A stretch of DNA of 64,000 nt from Conoideocrella luteorostrata. Lineage: Eukaryota > Ascomycota > Sordariomycetes > Hypocreales > Clavicipitaceae. Made by a program: the position numbers and the translations under genes. The notes beneath the pieces were generated by a model. It was not told where the DNA came from and searched no databases. It was given only the letters and a program-made list of their open reading frames with translations. Shown one piece after another: positions 12,586-23,975 of the stretch (positions are counted from its first letter, which is position 1; every line of letters starts with the position of its first letter). The DNA lies in assembly GCA_032433595.1 (NCBI GenBank), contig JASWJB010000109.1:1-64000 (forward strand), in the 5' to 3' direction.

Positions 12586-13860
12586 GGAGCCAGAGCACAT
12601 CGGCGAGCTACAGCTGACCCCCTATAAGGCGATTATTTGGGGCTTAAAACTCGAACTGGCTCAAGACACCAACTCCTTTTTGCAGCCTCTCTAAACGGAA
12701 GTCCTCTCACCCTACTTTCTGAACACAAGAGAGTCACCAGTCTCGTCCAACTGCCAGTGCTGGCACTCACCATGGGGATAACAGCTTCAGAATGCCGGAT
12801 TTTGGGTTCCTTGCCGCAAAGTTTTAAAACAAGTCGGAATCGGCCCCGCTGATGCGTAGAAGCACACTCGCGCTCACACTCACGCTACGCCGGCCACGCA
12901 TCCGACATCCGTGTGTCTGCTGGCTGCCGATCAGAACAGCTACGGCCCCTTCATCGTCGCCGTGCCACACCACCTATCCAGTACGTAGTCAGTAGTGTTG
13001 GTACTGTGTTCGCGGGCATTTCGGGTGTTTCAACAAGACCGCCGCCCGACCAGAGGGGCAAGACGGGGCAACTGCCGCAGGCAAGAGTCCCAGTACTCCG
13101 TACAGAAGGGGGAATGAATGTCCGGGGAGGGCAAAGCCCGCCATTTCAGTTCCAGCCAATAAGACAAAACTACAGGCAAGCAATACTAGTAAAGCCGCCA
13201 AACCCTACAATGCCCCAGCAGGTATTTCGAGCCACCGCTCCACACAATCTGGTTACTTCTGGGATCGGAATTGCTGGAGGCCCACTGTACATTCTCGTGA
13301 TAGTGGACCGCCCCGAGGGTCCGCGCGCCCGAAGTGGCTTCATGGCTCTTTTTCTCCGTCTTGGAGAGAACATGGGCTGAAAGCAGCTCTTCTGTCCCAT
13401 CTGAGCATTGTTAAATCATCCGCCAGTCCACCCACCCCCCCAACACGGGCGTTGATTTCTCCCCTTCCCATAGTGGTGGCTGCGGCTTATAAGCGCCGCG
13501 GCTTCCGGAGACCGCAATGCGCTTTTCCGAGGCTATTTTAGAGATGGAGTATCTTGTGCAAAAAAAAAAAAAAAAACACACACACTGCTTGCACTTCATT
13601 AAAAAGCCCAGACTAACATGCAATAAATGTTACTCCCTATGTCATTTACGTAAATGAGGTGAGTGGATTGCCAAGGGGACGATGACCTCGTATTCAGGAT
13701 ACTTGTGGATCAAAAATATTTCCCGGGTGCATCACAGTAACGGCAGTGCCCGGCTTATATTTTTCGGGTAAATAGATTCCTCCATACGCGTATAGGCATA
13801 TTCTAACTAGCTGTCGATCAAGGTAGGGATAAGGTTGGCGGCCCCTCCCTTTTTTTGTTC
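12586..13860. other. Intergenic, no gene recognised
   Basis: Short frames on both strands lack family features. A run of 16 A residues lies at about 13561-13576. A TACTCCGTA palindrome core occurs at about 13092. Confidence 0.45.
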
Positions 13861-13916
13861 CTGATGTACACGCACATGCGAAATCTCGCAGCAAGGCCAA
13901 TGCCCACAGCTGTGGC

Positions 13917-14154
13917 TCGCAAACCTTCGTATCATGATGTCATGTTCAATCCCCCCGTGTCTTTCAATGGGCTATTACATCTTTCATGGCTCGCAAACCC
14001 TCGTATCATGATGTCATGTTCGTTTCCCCTCCGTGCCTTTCAATAGGCTACTACATTTTTCAGGACTCGCAGACCTTCGTATCATGATATCGTGTTCACC
14101 GCCCCCCCGCGTCTTTCAATGTTTTTTAATGGGCTGTTCTATTTTTCATGCAGC
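13917..14154. repeat. Three-copy tandem repeat, about 74-bp unit, in the promoter of the knottin-like gene
   Basis: Copies start at about 13917, 13990 and 14065. Each runs CTCGCA.ACC.TCGTATCATGAT, a C-rich stretch, then CTTTCAAT.GGCTA and TTTTTCA. The third copy carries a small insertion. The array ends about 60 bp before a TATA box and 160 bp before the ATG, so it could carry repeated upstream regulatory sites. Confidence 0.85.
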
Positions 14155-14211
14155 CAGGGGCGGAACAATCAACTCGGTTCCAGAAGCGGATGCAGATAGG
14201 CTGTCTGTCGC

Positions 14212-14221
14212 GGTATAAATA
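14212..14221 (+). promoter_or_regulatory. TATA box of the knottin-like gene
   Basis: GGTATAAATA lies about 100 bp upstream of the start codon at 14316, with a C/T-rich leader between. The match to the TATA consensus is exact. Confidence 0.6.
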
Positions 14222-14315
14222 ACCACGGCTCGTCGCCATGTCCGAATCGACTATTGCCTCTCCAACTCCAACGATATTCACTCAAGTCAAACCCGCTAAT
14301 ATTTAATCATCAAAA

Positions 14316-15038
14316 ATGAAGGTCTCCGTCATTGCTTCTATTCTTTCCGGCGCCGTCCTCGTGGCTGCCACTGGTGATGCCTGCGGCGCACCGGCTCCCG
14401 CAGCTAGCTGCGTCCCTTATAATGGTGAGTAGCACAGCATCGACGTGGTTTGCTTTCCCTGATCTGCTTCAGTTTATTCTAACTAGTGTCTTTGTTATTT
14501 TCTGCGCGTCACAGGCATCTGCTTCCTCAACGGCCAAGACAAGGGCCCCTGCTGCGGCGATGGCATCTGCGCCGGCAGCCGATGCCGCGATCCCAAGACA
14601 TTGAACGCTACGCCGACTCCTTCCGCTAGCTGCGTTCCATACGATGGTTAGTGCCACAGATTGCGCCTCCTGGGCTAACTACCCTGTTAATCTGAAGTTT
14701 TTCTGATTACTTTACAGGTATTTGCTTCCTCAACGGCCAAGACAAGGGCCCCTGCTGCGGCGATGGCATCTGCGCCGGCAGCCGATGCCGCGATCCCAAG
14801 ACATTGAACGCTACGCCGACTCCTTCCGCTAGCTGCGTCCCATACAATGGTTAGCACCACAAATTACGTCTCTTGGGCTATTTTGCCTTGGTTGATTTGA
14901 AGATGTTCTAATTCATTTACAGGTATTTGCTTCCTCAACGGTCAGGACAAAGGCCCCTGCTGCGGCGATGGCATCTGCGCCGGCAGCCGATGCCGCGACC
15001 CCAAGACTGTGAATACCGCCTCGGCCTTCTCGGCCTAG
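14316..15038 (+). CDS. Secreted triple knottin-like cysteine-rich protein, four exons
   Basis: Exons 14316-14424, 14515-14646, 14718-14849 and 14923-15038 join to 162 residues. Residues 1-20 are a clear signal peptide. Three modules follow, each with cysteines spaced C-x6-C-x9-CC-x4-C-x4-C, the six-cysteine order of inhibitor-cystine-knot (knottin) folds. They are joined by short linkers rich in Pro, Ser and Thr. Every intron splits the same Gly codon just before the second cysteine, so each module spans two exons and exons 2 and 3 are whole repeat units. Exons 2 and 3 differ at only about 4 of 132 bases while their introns differ much more. No domain-level homologue comes to mind. A secreted defence, effector or inhibitor role is inference from fold type only. 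The reading frame, splice sites and TATA box are all intact. Confidence 0.88.
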
Positions 15039-15835
15039 TTAGAGTCTACACATTAACAGTTAGACTTCTTTCGTTAAATAATAGCTGTATTATGTGTAGT
15101 ATCTCGCAAAGCATTGCCTGTGAAATGCTGCGAATATACAGAGTACCCTGTTAATAGCCTACGTTAGGCGTTACAGCTACGCCAACTAGACAGATATATA
15201 AGCAGATAGCTATATATAGAGATAATAGAGACTTCCAGATATCTGTATATGTTCTGTTCTTCTTCTTGCGTAGTGCTCTGTTGCACACTTGGGCTAATGT
15301 TATGCGTTATGCTAATAAGGCTTATAAGTGCACTAAGACAATTAAATACTATTTTAGACTTTTAAGAAAGGCTACTTTAGTAAGTATATACTGCCTCACG
15401 TGAGGCTTGGACTTGACCAATTTGGTTAAGATCAAATAGACCATCTATAAGAATAGTCTTTACCCGCTTACTTAGGTAGTCGCCGTTATGCACAGGCATC
15501 ATCGTCATGAATTGAATTGTCTACCCCTTCAGAATTAAGTTGAGTCCTTGACGAGAACGATGACCTTGGGTTATCATGCCGATTCCTCGCATTTGATGGG
15601 CAACCACGCTCTTATTCCTACGATTTGATTCACAGACTATTTGATCTCGGCGAGAACAAGAGGTCTACGAATTGACTTGGGCTTAATTGGAGTCCTTTAC
15701 AGAACTGAAGTTACCGTCACTGGGCGTGTGTCAGACACCAGTGTACATGTGTGGTGGGTGTCTGCTTTGGGTCGCCAAAATATATAGTATAAATTAAGAG
15801 AAATTCTTTAATTATAATTATTACTTTTATTACTC
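15039..15835. other. Intergenic, AT-rich, no gene seen
   Basis: This is the 3' flank of the knottin-like gene. AT-rich stretches occur at 15180-15240 and 15778-15830. No frame has family features. Confidence 0.5.
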
Positions 15836-16040
15836 CATCGTACGACTCCAGCTAATACGAGGCTTCGGTCATTTCCGAGGGACCACTCTAATCTCAACAA
15901 GCGCTCTCTTCAGGGCATCATCATAAAGAATCACAATTCATCACTTCTCAAGTCTCTTCATCAATTCCGTCTATCCGATTGAATCCTCCTAGCCCTGCCG
16001 GTTGCCACTGCAAATTGCTGCGAATGCTCATAACGCAACG
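15836..16040. mobile_element. Rearranged LTR-like remnant (family A)
   Basis: The left part (15836-15898) is the 5' end of the family A repeat in minus orientation: its complement reads TGTTGAGATTAGAGTGG and matches the starts of the copies at 25480 and 33333. The right part (15900-16040) is the 3' end in plus orientation, ending in CTCATAACGCAAC. The two halves are therefore inverted against each other, which points to recombination between copies or an internal inversion. Confidence 0.65.
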
Positions 16041-16123
16041 GATGACCGCAATCCCAGCTTTCTATAATGTTGGGTTAATCCTGTCAAAGGCATCGCCGCT
16101 TCTGCTAATTAGGGATGATTATG

Positions 16124-16708
16124 TCATTTCACAGAGCAGTGCTCCTTTGCTTGAAAACCGATGCTATATTGAATCAATGGCAGACCTCCCGATAAAAAAC
16201 TGCCTATCTTACTGCATGTTGGGTCGACATGAAGAACATGTTTATCATAACCGTGAAATTTCTGTGACGAAAATGCCCCCCTTGAATGACTTGCTGGTTG
16301 AGAATTGCGGGTTGGAAAGTTGAATAAGGGTCTCGGAGAGTGAAAGAGGAAAGCAGAATCGGATGTAAAGGAACTTTTGGACAGTGTTTCGACGTGGGCA
16401 GGATTATCTTTGCTTCTTCTTGACTTTGGCCGACCCCGTTTCTTGTGTGGCGCGTTAACACAAGTGTCACATTGGCCTTTGAGATGGCATCGAGCGCAAG
16501 GTCTATTATCTAGCGACACCATCAGCTTCTGAATTCATCCAATTATGACCTACCGGTGCGTGCCGATATAGAGTTACGATAAAAGCAAGCGTTTACACAT
16601 ACCGTCGCATCTGCAATGTATCAGTACGAGAAAATATAAACTACACATGGTAATGTAGACTTACCGGACATGAGCCCTTTTACAAGACACACATGCATTT
16701 CGAGTCAT
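16124..16708 (-). CDS. Short Zn2Cys6 DNA-binding protein with an 8-nt microexon
   Basis: Minus-strand exons 16708-16665, 16610-16603 and 16509-16124 join to 145 residues. The zinc cluster is assembled from all three: ACVSCKRAHV, then RCD from the 8-nt exon, then NRPCARC..QCDTC, giving the C-x2-C-x6-C-x5-C-x2-C-x8-C pattern. A basic, AT-hook-like HKKRGRPKSRR follows directly, as in glucose- and PAS-type fungal regulators. The rest is low in features and the middle homology region of full-length family members is missing. The stop lies about 85 bp from an LTR remnant, so the gene may be a truncated copy. It could still bind DNA without an activation domain. Confidence 0.65.
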
Positions 16709-18571
16709 TATTGTGTCATCGCGCCAGCCAGACTTGGCAAACGAAATTTGCTGGGTACTGCCTGCCGAGCACTGGGGTAGTTGGAGAGTGGGACCTTGCG
16801 GGCTAGAGCCGCGTGCACAAGCAATGGGTAGCATAACGAAATATGGCGAAGCATGCAGAACATTTGGCACGGTGAGAAGGTGGATATTACATGTCATATT
16901 AACATACCTATAGATGATTTCGACGAGCGTCCTGCAATATATATTATTTCTATAGTCTCATTGCCCATGTCAGACAACAAGACCACAGTCCAACTGTCCG
17001 AGGGGCAGTTACGCGGACTTGGCTACGCTTAGTTAGTTGCTCCAGCAGCAGACCAGAGCCTGCGCCTACAGCAACCACACGAAGTGCAGTGCAAGGATAA
17101 TCTCAGCCACTTGGAAACTTACCCCCAGTAATAATGCGATAAGTTTGGTCATTTAGGTGCGTCCCGCCTTTTATTTACCGGTTTCCTTGTATGCGACATC
17201 TTAGTCTAGTGGTGTCAAGTTTTAACAACGCCAAACAAGCCTAGTTCGATCTAAATCAGTACCAAAACGCCGGTGCTTCTCCACTTTCGTAATCGCCCTT
17301 TTCTTACGCATATGTGCCCCAACACGGTAGCATATTCGTTGCTCCATTCAAAGCACATTCACATCCTCTTGTATGTAGCAACGGCTCGGCCCGGTATGAT
17401 AAAAGAAAATGTAAGCGGAATAGGCACATCTAGTTGTAATTTTTTTTCCTTAATATGACAAAAGACTGGATATACCCAAGTAGCTTCTGGCTGGGTAAAA
17501 TAGGGTCTTTATCGCTTGACGTAGGTGCCAGTCATCGTTGAAATTCTGCGATGTTTGATTTGCCTGTAATACGTATCCATGCCCCTGTTTGACTGTGATA
17601 CATGCCTGATCTACGTATATTCCCCTGGACAAGACGTCATTATAATTGATCGAAGATCCGGCACAAGTGAAAAATCGGGATGCTATCTTCCTGTTGAGCT
17701 CCTCTGGTTAGTTTGCCGGGTGTCAGAAGTAATTTAACCGTGCCGTACGTGCCGTACCGTGCGACGGATGTTGTCCATAAACTAAAACCTCATCCGGGCA
17801 CTCAAAGCAGGGCGGCCGATAGGGCAATAGGACCGTCCCGTCCCGGGATCCCTTCTCAGGGTTCCCTCACCTTCACTCCCTGAAATGAACAAGATAGCAA
17901 AAATCACTCCCTTGCGTGCGCAACGATTCACGCCAAGCAGGCTTTCCGTTAGTCCACTCCTAAAAAAGAACGCTACATATGTAGCTAGCAACGACCGAGC
18001 GTTACGCTAGTCTCTGAATACGAGAATTTAGTGCATTGGGCCGTCTTTTTTTTTTTTTTCCTTTTCTATGTGCAAGTAACGCTTGTAGTTCTTACTTTTG
18101 CATCAGATTGATCCGACCCTTCCATCACGAACTACGTTCTGCCCAATCACATTTGATATTCCCGCAGACATCGGATCCTGCGTTCGTGTCACATGAACGG
18201 GTAAACCGAACTATTGTTGTGGAACTTGATCTTTTGCTAGACTCTGCGACATAGTAAGATTGCGGACGTCTCTCAAAAATAGCAGATAGCGGGATGTCTA
18301 GAACCAGCACAATCAGCGTGCAAAACATTTGTAGCCACAGTTAAGATTTCACCAGGCCTATGGCATAGCTATCACCATTTACATCGCCCAATAGATCGCA
18401 GCGGCCGAATCAAAGGATTACAAAGAGTGGCAACGTTATAACTAGACGCCTGGTTTTATTTTATTATGCACTGTAAAGAGCACTAAGTGCAATATAAGTC
18501 AGGAGAGAAGGTGATATTACAGGCTATATAAAATGTGTCACCCACTCTTTTAGTCTGGAGCATCACCTACG
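16709..18571. other. Long intergenic region, no gene seen
   Basis: Only short frames lacking family features are present. A T-run lies at 18047-18059. No tRNA or clear repeat was found. Confidence 0.5.
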
Positions 18572-19747
18572 TTGGATTTTACGACCATTGCTACCCCTTT
18601 CGTTAACATCTCTTTCAATCGGATAGGCTTATTCATCATAGCCATGTCACGGCTTGATGCTGACGAAATGAATAGAAACGCACTTGAGTTATTCATACAT
18701 CAGCCTGTGAACCATAAAATGATCGAATTTCTTGCCGAGGCTGCTCGTAACGTCGTTATATGCGGTTCAGCTCCTGTAGGCAATCTAAGGAAGCAACATG
18801 AAAAGCAGCACAATATCCTTCCCACTTCTTCTACCCTTCACAACTTTCAGCCCGCTCAGCTCATCAGCAAGACTACGCCAACACTGGAAGAGTTTATCGA
18901 GCAGCTAATTGCCTTCTCCAATGTCCCAGTCCCAACCTTAATGTCGACATTGGTCTACTTGAGCCGCCTGAGGGCCAAGCTCCATTCCATGGCGCATGGT
19001 CTTCCATGCACAGCCCACCGAATCTTCGTCGCGTCACTTATTTTGGCGGCCAAATACCTCAATGATGGTTCACCTAAGAACAAACACTGGGCGAGCTATA
19101 CCCTCATTAACACCGACATATATAGCTTCGGCTTTGGTCTATTCGAGATCAATCGGATGGAGAAACAGGTTCTATCTCTTCTCGGATGGGATTTGAGAAT
19201 CACCGAGCAAGATCTATACCTTGAGCTTGAACATTTTCTAAGGCCACTGCGAGGTCAAACTGATCGACTTGCGGGGGAGGTGCAACATCAGGAGAACATT
19301 CACAACTCCAGCATTTCCATGTCTCCCAGACAGCTTTGCAGCTGGCAAACCAGTTCTGAAACTTTGCGCACTGCTGGTACTCTTTGCCGCATAGATCCGA
19401 ATCTTGACCATGACCATTTGGCCGATATACTCACAAGAACACTGATCGCCCAATCGCATTTTGTCATGTCGTTGAAACCGACCTGCATACGTCAGCTACA
19501 AAGCAGCGTGTGCAATCTTGCTGTCGAGTTCTTCAGAATGCTCCGAGACAAGATTTGTGCTCAAGACTACGATGCCCTGAATGATGTATTTGCGCACGAA
19601 ATATCTCCCTTGGAATTTGACCTACTATGGGTTGCACAGGGTATTGTGCAGTGGTATCGATGCCAATTGCGGTTAAAATGCAATGCAATATATTCAATAA
19701 TCTGTGTCTGTCTAAGAAGAGGGAACAAGTCAGGGAGAAAGCCCTGA
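18572..19747 (+). CDS. Pho85-type (Pcl1/ClgA-like) cyclin
   Basis: A single-exon frame of 391 residues. The ATG at 18644 (GCCATGT context) gives 367 residues and starts just before the family's usual N-terminus, so it is the likelier start. ELFIHQPVNHKMIEFLAEAA near the N-terminus and the cyclin box from about residue 110 (TLMSTLVYLSRLRAKLH, HRIFVASLILAAKYLNDGSP, NRMEKQVLSLLGWDLRI) are typical of cyclins that bind the Pho85 kinase and act in cell-cycle entry, morphogenesis and nutrient signalling. The C-terminal 130 residues are not conserved in a way I recognise. A neighbouring kinase gene is not present. Confidence 0.85.
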   Translation: MDFTTIATPFVNISFNRIGLFIIAMSRLDADEMNRNALELFIHQPVNHKMIEFLAEAARNVVICGSAPVGNLRKQHEKQHNILPTSSTLHNFQPAQLISKTTPTLEEFIEQLIAFSNVPVPTLMSTLVYLSRLRAKLHSMAHGLPCTAHRIFVASLILAAKYLNDGSPKNKHWASYTLINTDIYSFGFGLFEINRMEKQVLSLLGWDLRITEQDLYLELEHFLRPLRGQTDRLAGEVQHQENIHNSSISMSPRQLCSWQTSSETLRTAGTLCRIDPNLDHDHLADILTRTLIAQSHFVMSLKPTCIRQLQSSVCNLAVEFFRMLRDKICAQDYDALNDVFAHEISPLEFDLLWVAQGIVQWYRCQLRLKCNAIYSIICVCLRRGNKSGRKP

Positions 19748-20440
19748 TATCGTCGTATAAATACCGTGGCCAAAAGGTGACCACGTGACCTTCTGCTCTT
19801 ATTGTGCTTGACGAGGGATTCCAACAGTCTAGCTCGCTGTGGCAAGAATATCGCTACTTTGCAGGTGCCTTTGGCGATTGCACAGCCTCCATGCTGACAA
19901 CGGCGTCAGTCCGTCAGTCGGGCAGCGATCCAGAACAGGTGGCTATGTGAATCCTTTTGCTGGGCCTGGGTACGACTGGGATCTCAGGCCGGAAGACGGT
20001 TCAACGTAATGTTGAGCTAGATGCCGGGTCAACGCACAAACGCGCAATGCGAATAGTTTCCTTTGTTCCTCCTTTCTCTTCAACTTCATTATTCTATAGT
20101 CAATACACATATCCAGGTAGCGGTCAGGCCTGTCGTACGATTCGTGACCGTGACAGCCATGATTGCTGTAGGGTGGGGCGGGATCCTCCTAACTCTTTGG
20201 GTTGCCATGTGAGAAATGCTTTAACCTGGTCTCAGATCAAACAGGGTCAATAACAACCATGTTAAAATGAAGAAATCAAAATTAAATTTTGTGCAAATAT
20301 AACCAATCAAATTCTTAGCCCGTAAACTTAGAATTGAAGAGAGGAGGTAATCTCACTATGCAAATGACTCTGATGTCAATCAACTGCAGACAGCGCATCA
20401 GGTATATAGAATACAATAAGTCCCCGCAGTTATAACAACA
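19748..20440. other. Intergenic, no gene seen
   Basis: The spacer between the cyclin gene and the tRNA gene holds only unsupported short frames. Confidence 0.5.
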
Positions 20441-20512
20441 GCCCTCGTAGCACAGTGGTAGTGCGCGTCACTCGTAATGACGAGGTCGTCTGTTCGATCC
20501 AGGCCGCGGGCA
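20441..20512 (+). tRNA. tRNA-Thr (anticodon CGT)
   Basis: The 72 nt fold as a cloverleaf without an intron. The acceptor stem GCCCTCG pairs with CGCGGGC with one T-C mismatch. The anticodon stem CGTCA/TGACG closes a CTCGTAA loop with anticodon CGT. The T arm contains TTCGATC. A discriminator A precedes the encoded end. The mismatch in the acceptor stem is unusual but the other arms are sound. Confidence 0.85.
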
Positions 20513-20514
20513 AA

Positions 20515-20524
20515 TTTTTTTTTT
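20515..20524 (+). terminator. RNA polymerase III poly(T) terminator
   Basis: A T-run begins 3 nt after the tRNA 3' end, the expected place for polymerase III termination. Confidence 0.8.
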
Positions 20525-21836
20525 ACAATCCAGTTTTCGTTTCCGCTCGCTGGGTGTATCGCAGAAGGCATTTAAAGTAGTAGAGTAATTGAATTTTTTT
20601 TTCTTTGCAACCGACGTCCAACAGGCGTTGCGCTGACATGGTGCAGTGTGCTCCGTACTGGGGCATTTCAATGCGTCTGTTGGAATCCACGTCAAGCGTC
20701 CGAGCAATTGCGGACAAGGTCACGTGGCCACCCTAGCGCTCCTCATGTATGAGGCGCGCTCGGGGGCATTCCTCTTCCTCTTCTTCTCTCTCAGATAACC
20801 CAGATCAGATGAATTGAATGGTTTTGCTTCTTGTTTTGCTTCACCTTCCGGTACCGATACCCTCGTCACCCGAAGCCCTGTGCTTCCTACACGAGGAAAG
20901 TGAAGATGGCACCCGATATGGTTCAAATGTTGATGTGGACTGGGACTTGGGCCGGTGGCACCGCTCTGCGCCCTGTGCTTCACTGCATGGCCCTGCAGCC
21001 TTGATAGATCAGTCGTGCTAGGTCACCCTCGCGGTGTGGCGACTGATACATGGCGCCAGAACGTCAGCAGAGTGCGCGGACATTAGTGCGCGCACATCAG
21101 CCCCGCGGAGAGACACCATTCTTACCATCCAATTCAGAGCCCGATCGTCTACGTCATGTTCATACTTTCCACGGGATCCGGGGCGCCTATAGCATTGACA
21201 ATCGTGCTGTATGTCACTCCATCGCTCAGTCCTTGTGATTGAATGTTTAATAGCCCCAAACTCCCTCACCGCTATGAACATCGCTCCCGCTGACCGAGAA
21301 GCCTACTGCATAAAATACACCAACGCATCTTTTGCGATACGTGATGACGGCGAGGCCGTTCGAGCAGTAGTTTAACAAGAGTCAGAAATTGGGGCCTAAC
21401 CTAAAATTTCACGTTGCGAAACGTGACTGAAGCCTATTATTTTCTAGTTCACGGGTCAATAATTTGAGATAAAAGGCTGCATAAGTGAATTAATAAAAAA
21501 AAGATGACCCTGCACATGCGGCACACAAGTTCGGAAAATAACTAACTGGTCAGAGTCTCGCACATTTGAAGAGCTCAAGTGTATGAGCCATCTCCTAGCG
21601 GCATCCTCCCCTCACTAAGACGAATACTTAATGATGGTGGTGTTGAGATCTTGTCCTCTTTTGTAAATGCATCGAGAGCTTCCACGATCTCGTCCAAGTA
21701 CTCAAAAGCCGAGGTCGATGGAAAAGAATAGTTTTACTTCATACACTCAACCTTTTGCACACTTAGAATAAAGCAGAACTTAACTAAAATAAATCGTTTT
21801 ATATAGGCAGCGTGAAGCCTCCAATTGCTCTATTTC
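20525..21836. other. Intergenic, no gene recognised
   Basis: Frames on both strands lack recognisable features. A small hairpin (TCACGTT and its complement) lies near 21407-21424. Confidence 0.4.
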
Positions 21837-22264
21837 TCAACAGGTCAATAATACACTCTTCACTGGGTACTGGTAACCCATATTCGACCCTACAACGTAA
21901 CACTGAGTCTCGGTACTTGGACCTTGCACCTGCACATTTACTCCACCCTCACATGCGTCATCAGCAAACCCGCGGACTATGCATCCGCTTGGGACCTGAG
22001 CATTCGACTGAGGCCCTCCTATGTGGAAAGCCAAGCCGGCGCCACCGAGGTCGTAGCATTTGCCTTGCTGGGCAATGAGTACAGCACTCACGTCGCCGAC
22101 AGTCTGGCAGTTCGTAGCGCCGTAGTACTCGAATTCAATTAGAGGCGCCGCTGCCGCAACACTTAGAGCGAGCAAGCTAGGAACAACAAGGAGCTGGGGT
22201 TTCAAATCAGCAACAAGTTTAGCACGGAATTGTCCTAAAAGTATCATACCTTCGCCATATACAT
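21837..22264 (-). CDS. Small secreted cysteine-containing protein, two exons
   Basis: Exon 1 (22264-22250) codes only MYMAK. A 56-bp intron (22194-22249) follows, then exon 2 (22193-21837), giving 123 residues. LLVVPSLLALSVAAAAP is a signal peptide core that only works when the two exons are joined, which supports the splice. Six cysteines lie in the mature part (in NCQ, KCYD, SGCIV, ACEG, QCYV and the C-terminal residue), enough for three disulfides. I do not recognise a family. Size and composition fit secreted effector-like or hydrophobin-sized proteins, but the hydrophobin cysteine pattern is absent. Confidence 0.7.
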
Positions 22265-22381
22265 GACGTTTGAGAATGAAGATGTGAGTCTTGGAGTCAC
22301 AGTCAAATTCTGTCTTGGCCAGAGATTGTTATCAAATATGGAGCTGGATGTTATTTGTTAAAACGAAGAAAGCCTCGTAGT

Positions 22382-22391
22382 ATTTATAACT
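22382..22391 (-). promoter_or_regulatory. TATA box of the small secreted gene
   Basis: Read on the minus strand, TTATAAATAC lies about 120 bp upstream of the start codon at 22264. Confidence 0.5.
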
Positions 22392-23025
22392 AAGTAGTTC
22401 AGTACTGCTGAGTTGAATTCTCGTATTCGGATCATAAAATGACATCATTAAGTCCGCAAAGTGTATAGCGCGAAAGTAGTTTTAGCTACTGAACTCTGAT
22501 CATCGATTGTAAAAGGACCGGCGTCCGGCATGTCTAGCCGGGACGCTTGGGCAAAACGCCCATTTTTATCCACCTAGGTATGTTAATCCACAGTTGGAAT
22601 GTTGTAGGCGTAACCTTTATTCTAGAAATATATTCCGTGACTGTCCAATGAGATGAGGCTATCGGAAAGGCTAGTAAGGATCTGCTGAGCTTATCTTCAC
22701 TCATTTGGCCATAGCGTAAACTAAAGCTAGATAGCCAAGATCTCGAAGCTGCTCGTCGTATACATCGAGCGAGCCTCGTGCATTTCTACCAACATCATGA
22801 AGGTCATTATTAGCGCGTGAGTTAGTGTCGTATTATGCGGGGTGGCATTCCAAAGTTGCAGATCCTTTGTACCGACATCTTCGGAGTTTTCGGATTTAAT
22901 CGACGGACTCACAGCCCGGGCTCTTTCGCTGTGTCCGCGGCCAAAAAAATTAACAGTTACGCTGTCCTTTCATAGTATCTCTTTTCCACGAAACTCATGC
23001 AATTGACACAAACAAAAAAAAAAAA

Positions 23026-23975
23026 ATGTCCAAAGATCAAAACAATTACAGCTCAGGCTACAAGGCACATCATATCCGTCACCATGAGTGGCGCACGGCC
23101 GAAAACTCGGCCCAGAATCTTATTCCCATCCTTATATCCCTCGCCAAGACCAACCCAAACCTCACCATGCTCGATGTCGGTACTGGCTGCGGCACGATCA
23201 CGACCTCCCTGGCAAAATATATGCCTCAGGGTCGCGTTACTGCCGTTGACCTGTCCCCCCATGTATTATCCCGGGCGCGCAGCCTCGCTGCCGATAATGC
23301 AGCAGCCTCGCCTGCTCATAGTGCTGTCAATGTGACCTTCCAGCAGGCCGACGCTTATGAGCTTCCCTTTGCGGATTCTACATTTGACGTTGTTCATTCG
23401 GCCCACATGCTAACGCATTTAGATGAACCTTGGGACGCTTTGAGGGAGATGCTGCGAGTTACCAAACCCGGCGGTGTAGTCAGCGTTAGGGACGCAGACA
23501 TGCAGCTCACGAGCTACTACCCGGAGCTGCCTGGCCTGCTACACTTTCAAGAGCTCATCTGCAAAGTGATGGAAGAGGTGTCCGGGGGCTCAGCGAAAGG
23601 AGGGAGGAAGCTGGTGTCGTGGGCGATGAGGGCTGGTGTGAGGAGGGACCAGATTGTGGCTACCATGAGTGGGTGGGCATATTCCACACCTGAAGAGAGG
23701 GCAATGATCAGTAAGCCTTTTGTCATCATTTTTGTTTACTGCTTAGCTGTTCTTTTGCAATATTAGTACAGAGTTATTAACGTGTTGCAGGCGAAACATT
23801 TTGTGACAGACTGACCATAGGTTCTGTGGGCAAGACACTGTTGGAGAAAGGGCTAGCCACACCTGAACAGATTAATGAGATGGTCCAGGCGTTGCGGGCT
23901 TGGTGCGCTCAGGAGGACGCGTTCTGGGGCATGGCGGTTGGTGAAGTTACGATATCCAAAACTGTCACGGCATGA
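23026..23975 (+). CDS. SAM-dependent methyltransferase (UbiE/COQ5-like class I)
   Basis: Exon 1 (23026-23710) and exon 2 (23791-23975) join to 289 residues. Motif I, LDVGTGCGTI near residue 47, binds S-adenosylmethionine. AVDLSPHVLSRA, the ADAYELPFADSTFDVV acidic and motif II region, and VTKPGGVVSVRD follow in the usual order for small-molecule methyltransferases of this class. The C-terminal exon contains TIGSVGKTLLEKGLATPEQI and a tryptophan-rich tail common in fungal members. The substrate is unknown and no biosynthetic cluster surrounds it. An A-run lies directly before the ATG. Confidence 0.85.

Noticed and set aside
20468..20723. Minus-strand frames ending in SNRRPRHYE-like sequence
   Set aside because: They are translations of the tRNA-Thr gene and its T-run.
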